This document shows positions 6,707-12,822 of a DNA stretch of 12,822 nt, in pieces. The position numbers and the translations under genes were made by a program. The notes beneath the pieces were generated by a model that saw nothing but the letters and a program-made list of their open reading frames with translations, made no database searches and was not told where the DNA came from. The stretch comes from Verrucomicrobiales bacterium. GTDB lineage: Bacteria; Verrucomicrobiota; Verrucomicrobiia; Verrucomicrobiales; Verrucomicrobiaceae. The stretch lies in contig DNXB01000299.1 in assembly GCA_003506995.1 (NCBI GenBank), positions 1-12,822 on the forward strand, read 5' to 3'. Within the stretch, counting starts at the first letter, position 1; every line of letters begins with the position of its first letter.

Positions 6707-9259
6707 ATGCGCGTCCCCATCATGCCTGCCTCCACCGCGCTCCCCATCTGGAAAATCCACGCTGACATCTTGCGCACGCTGCGGGACGGTAATCGTTTGG
6801 TGCTTGTCGCGCCCACGGGGTCGGGCAAGACCACGCAGGTGCCGCAGATGATGCTTGATGCGGGAATCGCGGGGGAGAAGATGATCGTGGTGCTGCAACC
6901 TCGACGTGTGGCGGCCCGCACGGTGGCCACGCGGGTGGCTTGGGAGCGCGAGAGTCGGCTCGGTGCGGAAGTGGGCTATCAGATTCGCTTTGATGACCAC
7001 ACCAGCGTCGGGACTCGCATTTGTTTTGTCACGGAGGGCATTCTGCTGCGCTGGCTTCAGGATGATCGCTCGTTGTCGAAGATCGGGGCGGTGGTGTTCG
7101 ATGAGTTCCACGAGCGGAACTTGCTCAGTGATGTGGCGTTGGCGTTGGTGAAGCACTTGCAGCAGACGCAGCGGCCGGATTTGGCCATGGTGGTGATGTC
7201 GGCCACGCTCGATACGGAGCCGGTGGCGGCGTATTTGGATCAATGCCCGATCTTCATCTCCGAAGGGCAAAGTTATCCGGTGGAGGTGGGCTATCTTTCG
7301 ATGCCGGATCAGCGCCCGATCACGGTGCAGGCAGCGGAGGCGGTGGAGCGCATCATCCATGACAATGAGCCCGGCGACATCCTCGTCTTCATGCCTGGGC
7401 GCGGCGAGATCAATGGCGCGCTGGATGCCTTGCGCGGCCTGCGAACGCGGGAGCGCGTGGCGTGCATCCCGCTGCATGGCGAACTGGAGCCGCAGGAGCA
7501 GGACCGCGCTTTTGCCCCGAACGCGCTGCGCAAAGTGATCGTCGCTACCAACGTCGCCGAGACCAGCATCACCATCGACGGCATCCGCCACGTCGTGGAC
7601 AGCGGCGTTGCTCGCGTGGCTCGTTATGATGCGGAACGCGGCATCGGCACGTTGTTGCTGGAGCCGATCAGCCGGGCCAGTGCGGATCAGCGCAAAGGCC
7701 GTGCGGGGCGCACTGCGCCGGGCACTTGTCATCGCTTGTGGACGGTGATCGGCCACAAGGACCGCGAGGAGCGCAACACGCCGGAGATTCAGCGCAGCGA
7801 CCTCGCGGAGGTCGTGCTGCTGCTGCACTCGCTCGGCATTCGCGAGGCCGCCACGTTTGACTGGCTGGACAAACCCGATCCGCAGGCCGTCGTGCGGGCC
7901 GAGCGCCTGCTCACCATGCTCGGGGCCTTGCTCGATGCCGACCTCACGCCCATCGGTCGCCAAATGCTGCGCCTGCCCATGCACCCGCGCTACTCGCGCA
8001 TGTTGATCGAGGCCAGCCAGCGCGGCTGCGTGCCCGATGCCGCCTTGTGTGCTGCATTGGTGAGTGGCCGCGATTTGCTCGCACGACTGGATCGCGATGA
8101 TGCGCAAACCAAAGCCGCTCGCGAGATGTTCGAAGACAGCGCAGACTCCGACTTCATCACGCTGATGCGAGCCTACGACTTCGCCAAAGCGAACGGCTTC
8201 AGCTTCGAGCGCTGCCGCAGCTACGGCATCAACGCCCAAGTCGCCCGTCAGGTGGAGCAGACCTGCCAGCAAATCCTGCACACCGCCCACCAGCAGCGCC
8301 TCTACGACCGCGATGCCACGCCCGCCAGCCCGGCAAAAAGCGACGAAGCCCTGTTGCGTTGCCTCATGGCCGGCTTCGTCGATCAACTCGCCAAACGCCG
8401 CGCTCCCGGCAAGCCCGAGTGCGATCTCACCGACCAACGCCAAGGCCAGCTCGTGCGCGAAAGCGTGGTGACCGACGCTGCCTATTTCGTCGCTACGAAT
8501 CTGCGCGAAACACCATCGCGCCAGACCCTGCTCAGCCTCGCCACCGCCGTGCAGCCCGCATGGATCGCCGAGATGTTTCCCCAGCATCTGAGCACCACCG
8601 TGGAGCACCTCTTCGATGCCCAAAACAAGCGCGTCGCCGCCATGAAACTCGTGCGCTATCGCGATCTCGTCATCGAGCAGAAGGCGCAGCAGCGCGACCT
8701 CGATCCCGTCGCCAGCGGACGCTGCCTCGCCGAAGCCCACCGCGCCGGAGCCTTCGACCTGCCGCTGATGGATCATCGGCTGAAGCAGTTCATCGCCCGC
8801 GTGAACCTCGTCCACGCCACCCTGCCCGAACTCGAGTTCTCCCCCTTCGACGAAGCCGTCATCACCACCAGCCTCGCCCGAGCCTTCACCGGCCTCTCCC
8901 TCGTCAAAGAAGCCCAAGCCGCGCCCCTCTCCCCCGCCTTCCATCAGCATCTCGACAAAGGCCAAGTCAGTTGGCTCGATGAGTTGGTTCCCCTCACCAT
9001 CCCCTGGCCCAGCGGCGGCACGATCAAGCTCAGCTACGTTGCCGACACCCCCGAAGCCCAGGTAAAACTCCAGGAATGCTTCGTCCTCAAAGAGCATCCG
9101 ACGCTCTGCGAAGGTCGCTTGCCTGTGGCACTCAGCCTCTGCACCCCTGACGGCAAACGTTTGGCTAGCACGACTGATTGGCCCACCTTCCTGGCCCGCG
9201 AATGGCCGAAGCATCGGCAGGCGGTGGCGAAGAAGTTTCCGAGTGTGATGTGGCGGTAA
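6707..9259 (+). CDS. hrpB: ATP-dependent RNA helicase HrpB
   Basis: An 850-residue DEAH/RHA-type helicase, close to the usual HrpB length of about 800-850. The motifs in order are Walker A APTGSGKT (35-42), QPRRVAA (64-70), DEFHER (132-137), SAT (165-167), ILVFMPGRGEI (215-225), a motif V region KVIVATNVAETS (266-277) and motif VI QRKGRAGR (308-315). DEFH in place of DEAH, followed by HER, is the HrpB form. The helicase-associated region follows (about 370-540), and a C-terminal block with CFVLKEHPTLCEGRLP ending FPSVMWR corresponds to the HrpB C-terminal domain. HrpB proteins are cytoplasmic RNA-stimulated NTPases thought to act in RNA metabolism, but their physiological role is poorly defined. 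The ATG at 6707 is used; an in-frame ATG at 6722 is an alternative and neither has a good Shine-Dalgarno. The gene is divergent from the DUF1592 operon and convergent with the S8 protease gene. Its GC content looks high, especially in the 3' half. Confidence 0.95.
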   Translation: MRVPIMPASTALPIWKIHADILRTLRDGNRLVLVAPTGSGKTTQVPQMMLDAGIAGEKMIVVLQPRRVAARTVATRVAWERESRLGAEVGYQIRFDDHTSVGTRICFVTEGILLRWLQDDRSLSKIGAVVFDEFHERNLLSDVALALVKHLQQTQRPDLAMVVMSATLDTEPVAAYLDQCPIFISEGQSYPVEVGYLSMPDQRPITVQAAEAVERIIHDNEPGDILVFMPGRGEINGALDALRGLRTRERVACIPLHGELEPQEQDRAFAPNALRKVIVATNVAETSITIDGIRHVVDSGVARVARYDAERGIGTLLLEPISRASADQRKGRAGRTAPGTCHRLWTVIGHKDREERNTPEIQRSDLAEVVLLLHSLGIREAATFDWLDKPDPQAVVRAERLLTMLGALLDADLTPIGRQMLRLPMHPRYSRMLIEASQRGCVPDAALCAALVSGRDLLARLDRDDAQTKAAREMFEDSADSDFITLMRAYDFAKANGFSFERCRSYGINAQVARQVEQTCQQILHTAHQQRLYDRDATPASPAKSDEALLRCLMAGFVDQLAKRRAPGKPECDLTDQRQGQLVRESVVTDAAYFVATNLRETPSRQTLLSLATAVQPAWIAEMFPQHLSTTVEHLFDAQNKRVAAMKLVRYRDLVIEQKAQQRDLDPVASGRCLAEAHRAGAFDLPLMDHRLKQFIARVNLVHATLPELEFSPFDEAVITTSLARAFTGLSLVKEAQAAPLSPAFHQHLDKGQVSWLDELVPLTIPWPSGGTIKLSYVADTPEAQVKLQECFVLKEHPTLCEGRLPVALSLCTPDGKRLASTTDWPTFLAREWPKHRQAVAKKFPSVMWR

Positions 9260-9278
9260 AAATGCGGCTAAAGCCGCA
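9258..9278 (-). terminator. Intrinsic terminator for the S8 protease gene
   Basis: On the minus strand, TGCGGC-TTTA-GCCGCA (9278 to 9263) forms a 6-base stem with a tetraloop, immediately followed by TTTTT (9262-9258). It begins 22 bases after the protease stop codon (9301-9303), and its U-tract overlaps the hrpB stop codon (9257-9259). On the plus strand the same hairpin lacks a following T-run, so it would stop hrpB transcription less well. Confidence 0.7.
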
Positions 9279-9300
9279 ATCACATTGTGTTGCTGCGCAG

Positions 9301-11670
9301 CTAGAAGTCGGACGTAATAGACACTGGTTGAGGGAGCCATGCAGACGTGTTGCTGAGTCGAACAAGAGTTGAAGCGATTGGCAGGCTTTGCACAAAGCTG
9401 TGTGGGTTTACAGGTTCTTCCGCTTCATCCCAGATTTCAGCGACAAAAGCGACGCGCTGGGAAGGAGAAACCACATGACCAGCCGCATAAGCAGCTTGTT
9501 GTGAATAGCCAAGCTCAATAGTCCAGAGATCATCTTCGAGAATGCCCTTCTCGCGCGCTTTCCCGAGATTCCAATGGCGTTGAAACAAAGGATAGCCGTG
9601 AATTTGGCCGCGCGATCCATACAAAGCTTTGGCCTCTGGCCCGGGAAGGACTTTGACCTCAACGTCGCGACAAGACCACTGGCTCTCAGCCGCCGCATTG
9701 ACAGGCGTATCCCACGCAATGCAGAGCCTGAGTTGTGGCGAAGCGGATTCAGCGATCCAGGCAAGGGGGATCGGAACCTGAACTCTCACAATATCGTCTT
9801 CATGCTCGATCACTCCTTGCCACACGAAGCGCGCCTTCTGCGCCTCTGGATTTTTGAAATAAGCCGCACGGGCAATTCCAAAGCCCGTCGTTCTCTTTGC
9901 CAAAGGCCGAAGAGGCTCACTGAGACGTGCTGCTACTTCGTCGGCGGTCACTGCGAGCACTGCTTTAGCTGTGCAAGCAAATGGACGTGAATCCCCTGGG
10001 CATTTCGAGCGCAAGTCGTCGAGAATAAAAGCCGCTTCTCTCGCTAACAGTGGTGCTGCAAACGATGTTCCAATAGTTTCGACTGCGAACCCGACAGAAG
10101 AAAGCCCCCAAATCCCACCTCCCGGAGTGGGGCGATAGTCTGCACCACTATCCCCAGCCGATTCACAAAAATCCGGTTTGGGGCTATTGGCAAAACCGGG
10201 GCCTACACGCGTGAACGGACTTGGAGCATCCTCCTCCGGTGCCAAGCCGCCTGGACTCGATCTCCTCGCAATCCCTCCACAAGTCAGTGCATTGAATGCA
10301 CGAGGATAACTATGTAACTCCCAGCCGGGATCATCAAAATGAAGAGGATAAGGAGGAGCTGGCCTTATGCCTCCCTGTGCGTTGCCTGCCGCTATCACAA
10401 TTAGCACATCATGATCAAAAGCGAGGTTGTCTATGTCTTCGATAAGTTTGAGTGTCTCCGCTCGCTGCTTTGTCGGCAGATCGTCAAGTCGTTGCTGACC
10501 ATCAAAGCTCAGATTGAAGACCCGGACATCTGGTGCTGCGACTAATGCTGCGGCTATCGCATTCGAAACGCTTTCTGTGCGAACGATTCTTGGCTGACCA
10601 GTGCCCACGCGCACCTCCAAAAAACGGCAAGAAGCTGCAGGTAATTCGGCGTTGGCCCTGCCTAAATCGACGTCGCCGTAAACGACGCGTGTTGCGACAA
10701 TTGAGCCGTGGTTATCCGTGGCTACGTCAGAACAATTGAGTCCGAGCAGAGCATTGCCTCTGCGATAATCCTTCAGCCATTCGTGTTCTTGTGGAATAGC
10801 GGTATCGACAACGGCTACACAAGGAAGCTTTGAAAGCAATGTTGAGGAGGCTGGACCGACGGCACCTCCAGTGCCGCCAATTTGTGGAGGAAGCGCCTCA
10901 GTGAACGCGAGGATTGGCGGATGAATAGACTGTATCGACGTGAATTCGTCAGCCAGTCTCCTGATCATGCTGGCATCGAGCGTGGCTCGGAGGAAATAGC
11001 GCCCCATATAGCTGCGGCCCTTACCTCTCAGCCTCATACCAGCATTCCCACGAAAGGCATCTTCCAGCGCCCTGAAAATAAGATCAGCTTCCAATTCAGT
11101 GATGAGCGGCTGTAGCTTGATATAGCCCTCACCTGATTTCTTCCCCAACTCGGTCAGCCACTCCTGGTCAAACTTCAGTTTTCCTGCGAGCCATTCAAAG
11201 GAGTCAAAGGCGACAAACCTTGCCTGCTGACGCGCGCCGAGATGTTCTAATTGTTGTGTCCTGGCTATCAACTGCTCCATGCGTTCTGGCGAAGCATGCA
11301 CAGTTGCCATTCCAGACGGGTGAACCTCAATCAAATCCAAACCGATTCGCTCGAAGAGCTTGGACTGTTCCCCGCTGAAATGAACAGCCTCTATGCGCTT
11401 TCCATCAACCGCGTCTTTTGCAGTCGAAGATTTTATAATCTCTGAAGCCGGATCAGCTATCAGGTAGTATCGGCGCTGGCTCAGTGGGTCAATCGACTGA
11501 GCTGCACGGCGGCTTATCTTTTCAAGCGAGGCGTGAAGACGCTTGGACTTTTGCGTCCAATTGATGCCTGGATATTCGACATACCTGCCTCCACCTGCCT
11601 TTTCTTCGACAGACAGCTCGTGGCTCTCATTGAGAAAGTAGTTTTGAGGTTTGGTTGGCGAGGGCGGCAT
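9301..11670 (-). CDS. ietS: Subtilisin-like S8 serine protease, IetS-like
   Basis: A 789-residue protein with an S8 catalytic core at about 283-605. Candidate triad residues are D289 in VVDTAI, H321 in DNHGSIVA and S536 in GTSFAAP; AAGN (427-430) supplies the oxyanion asparagine N430. About 280 residues without a recognised domain precede the core and about 185 follow it. There is no signal peptide, so it should act in the cytoplasm on internal substrates. The pairing with an AAA ATPase gene 7 bases upstream matches ietA/ietS, where the protease is the toxic partner in the Agrobacterium Ti-plasmid system; the same pair was later reported as an antiphage system (Iet). That this copy works the same way is inference from architecture and gene order. 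The first aspartate motif is DTA rather than the usual D-S/T-G. The ATG at 11670 lies just after the ATPase stop, with no clear Shine-Dalgarno, suggesting translational coupling. Sampled stretches look less GC-rich than hrpB. Confidence 0.85.
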   Translation of the reverse strand: MPPSPTKPQNYFLNESHELSVEEKAGGGRYVEYPGINWTQKSKRLHASLEKISRRAAQSIDPLSQRRYYLIADPASEIIKSSTAKDAVDGKRIEAVHFSGEQSKLFERIGLDLIEVHPSGMATVHASPERMEQLIARTQQLEHLGARQQARFVAFDSFEWLAGKLKFDQEWLTELGKKSGEGYIKLQPLITELEADLIFRALEDAFRGNAGMRLRGKGRSYMGRYFLRATLDASMIRRLADEFTSIQSIHPPILAFTEALPPQIGGTGGAVGPASSTLLSKLPCVAVVDTAIPQEHEWLKDYRRGNALLGLNCSDVATDNHGSIVATRVVYGDVDLGRANAELPAASCRFLEVRVGTGQPRIVRTESVSNAIAAALVAAPDVRVFNLSFDGQQRLDDLPTKQRAETLKLIEDIDNLAFDHDVLIVIAAGNAQGGIRPAPPYPLHFDDPGWELHSYPRAFNALTCGGIARRSSPGGLAPEEDAPSPFTRVGPGFANSPKPDFCESAGDSGADYRPTPGGGIWGLSSVGFAVETIGTSFAAPLLAREAAFILDDLRSKCPGDSRPFACTAKAVLAVTADEVAARLSEPLRPLAKRTTGFGIARAAYFKNPEAQKARFVWQGVIEHEDDIVRVQVPIPLAWIAESASPQLRLCIAWDTPVNAAAESQWSCRDVEVKVLPGPEAKALYGSRGQIHGYPLFQRHWNLGKAREKGILEDDLWTIELGYSQQAAYAAGHVVSPSQRVAFVAEIWDEAEEPVNPHSFVQSLPIASTLVRLSNTSAWLPQPVSITSDF

Positions 11671-11677
11671 AGGAGGC

Positions 11678-12577
11678 TCATTTCGCGAGGACTCGGCGAC
11701 GAGCTTCAGCGATTACAGCCTGCTCTGCTTCTGCATACGAGGATGACTTGCGGCACTGCGCCAAAATTGAAGCGCTAGCTTTGAAGCCAAAATCACGACT
11801 ACGCTTCTGAGCAAAGCTCGCGAGCAGAACTGGGGTTGCTTTTGGAAAGGGCACGCGAAGGTCGAATCGACGCCAAAGGGCGTCATCAAGGGCTTTCGGC
11901 AAATTCGATGTTGCAACGATGAATCCTTCGCCTTGCGCATGTTCGAGTTCCTGCATGAACGCGATCACAATTCGATCCAACTCTCCAACATCCATTGGGC
12001 TGCCTCGACGTTTCGCCAAGGCATCTACCTCATCGAATAATAGGACGCAGGGGGTATGCGCAGCGTAGCTGAACAGCTCGCGCAAGCGGAGGGCGGTCTG
12101 TCCTAAATAGGCACCAATCAGTGAATCAAATCTCACCAAGTAACCTGGGAGACCAGTTGCGAGCGCTATTGCCGCTGCCGTCGCAGTCTTCCCACATCCA
12201 GATGGCCCGTGAAAAAGCAGCCGCCACCTCCTCGGAAGACCATGCTCGGCAAGCTTGGAGCGTGCATTCCATTCGGCAATGATGTCCGACAAGCTGCTCC
12301 GAATTGAAGTTGGCAACTCAAGTTCGAGCAAGCTCTTGACCGGCTTGATTGGCATTAAAGTGCCCTCAACACTCCAGGCGGCGTTTGGAGGAGCTCCGTT
12401 GGATTTGGGAGCAAGCTTCGCAGCACCATTGAGTGCGCCAAGGAGATCACGCTCGACACGAAAGTGACCACGACCGCCCTCGGCGACAGCGAGGCGACGA
12501 GAAATCTCCGCTGCGCGCGGCATATCGTGCGAACCAATCGCACGAAAGAGGTCGATCATTTCTCGGTTCTTCGGCAT
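11678..12577 (-). CDS. ietA: AAA ATPase, IetA-like partner of the S8 protease
   Basis: A 299-residue single-domain AAA ATPase of the classical (p97/FtsH/spastin-like) type. Walker A is GPSGCGKT (124-131), a pore-loop-like YLG (157-159) sits in IGAYLGQT, Walker B is LLFDEVD (179-185), sensor 1 is VATSN (221-225), and the RRFD at 236-239 offers the arginine finger. The first 115 or so residues have no recognised domain and may bind the partner or a trigger. Such ATPases form hexamers that remodel or feed protein substrates; with the protease encoded 7 bases downstream, it may regulate or load that enzyme. In the Agrobacterium ietAS pair the ATPase is the antitoxin. The ATG at 12577 lacks a clear Shine-Dalgarno; a second ATG at 12559 has GAAG about 11 bases upstream. 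The gene starts 73 bases after the thiC stop on the same strand, and I see no obvious terminator between them, so read-through from thiC is possible. Confidence 0.88.
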   Translation of the reverse strand: MPKNREMIDLFRAIGSHDMPRAAEISRRLAVAEGGRGHFRVERDLLGALNGAAKLAPKSNGAPPNAAWSVEGTLMPIKPVKSLLELELPTSIRSSLSDIIAEWNARSKLAEHGLPRRWRLLFHGPSGCGKTATAAAIALATGLPGYLVRFDSLIGAYLGQTALRLRELFSYAAHTPCVLLFDEVDALAKRRGSPMDVGELDRIVIAFMQELEHAQGEGFIVATSNLPKALDDALWRRFDLRVPFPKATPVLLASFAQKRSRDFGFKASASILAQCRKSSSYAEAEQAVIAEARRRVLAK

Positions 12578-12650
12578 GGCTGAATAGTTATCGCTCGTTT
12601 TGGGGTTGGCCTAGCTTTTTCAGGGCAAGATTTTCGTGACGCTATCCGAT

Positions 12651-12822
12651 TCACGCCTTCGCGTAAACCTCCGCCCCGCTCTCCACAAACTCCTTCGACT
12701 TCTCCGCCATCCCACGCTGAAGCGCCTCCTCCTCGGAGATGGCTTGCTCGGCCGCATACTTCCGCACGTCTTCGGTGATCTTCATGGAGCAGAAGTGGGG
12801 GCCGCACATGGAGCAGAAGTGG
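12651..12822 (-). CDS. thiC: Phosphomethylpyrimidine synthase ThiC, C-terminal end (partial)
   Basis: The last 56 codons plus stop of a gene that runs off the right edge. The visible part begins HFCSMCGPHFCSMK and ends SGAEVYAKA. The CSMCGPHFC segment is the CX2CX4C motif that holds the [4Fe-4S] cluster of this unusual radical SAM enzyme, which converts aminoimidazole ribotide to the hydroxymethylpyrimidine phosphate of thiamine; the ITEDVRKYA stretch right after it is also characteristic. The 5' end, where a TPP riboswitch would be expected, lies outside the window. The identification is secure despite the short length. Confidence 0.95.
   Translation of the reverse strand, partial: HFCSMCGPHFCSMKITEDVRKYAAEQAISEEEALQRGMAEKSKEFVESGAEVYAKA

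Noticed and set aside
6590..9340. A 916-codon open frame on the minus strand opposite hrpB
   Set aside because: It covers the whole hrpB gene, has low-complexity His/Arg/Gly/Ala-rich composition and no recognised motif, whereas the plus strand shows a full ordered helicase motif set. It is the usual antisense shadow of GC-rich coding DNA.

Overview
The window looks like a chromosomal segment from a verrucomicrobial or closely related PVC-group bacterium. The evidence is a DUF1552 protein encoded directly behind a PSCyt1/DUF1587/DUF1592/DUF1588/DUF1585-type cytochrome (a pairing typical of Planctomycetota and Verrucomicrobiota), a membrane-anchored Ser/Thr kinase carrying TPR and leucine-rich repeats, and GC-rich coding sequence separated by low-complexity intergenic tracts. 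The phylum is inferred from gene content; no rRNA is present.

Layout. Positions 115-2805 (minus) hold a Hanks-type Ser/Thr kinase with a central membrane helix, two TPR-like repeats and about eleven 21-residue leucine-rich repeats. A 284-base gap with two GC hairpins separates it from a two-gene minus-strand operon: a secreted double-CxxCH PSCyt/DUF1592 protein (4478-6385) followed after 8 bases by a DUF1552 protein with a twin-arginine-like leader (3090-4469). A 321-base spacer (6386-6706) holds an imperfect inverted repeat and other repeat-like tracts. It lies between this operon and the divergently transcribed hrpB-like helicase gene (6707-9259, plus).

Convergent to hrpB is a minus-strand pair: an AAA ATPase (11678-12577), then 7 bases later a subtilisin-like S8 protease (9301-11670). 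This arrangement matches the IetA/IetS module, known as a plasmid stability/incompatibility toxin-antitoxin pair in Agrobacterium and later as the antiphage system called Iet. It is the most interesting content of the window. A hairpin plus U-tract that overlaps the hrpB stop codon probably terminates ietS. The right edge carries the last 56 codons of thiC on the minus strand, 73 bases upstream of ietA, so the module sits between two housekeeping genes, thiC and hrpB.

Functionally the window contains three unrelated blocks: envelope sensing and envelope redox or degradation proteins on the left, an RNA helicase in the middle, and a probable defence or addiction ATPase-protease pair next to thiamine biosynthesis on the right. 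No tRNA, rRNA, CRISPR array, transposase or integrase was seen.
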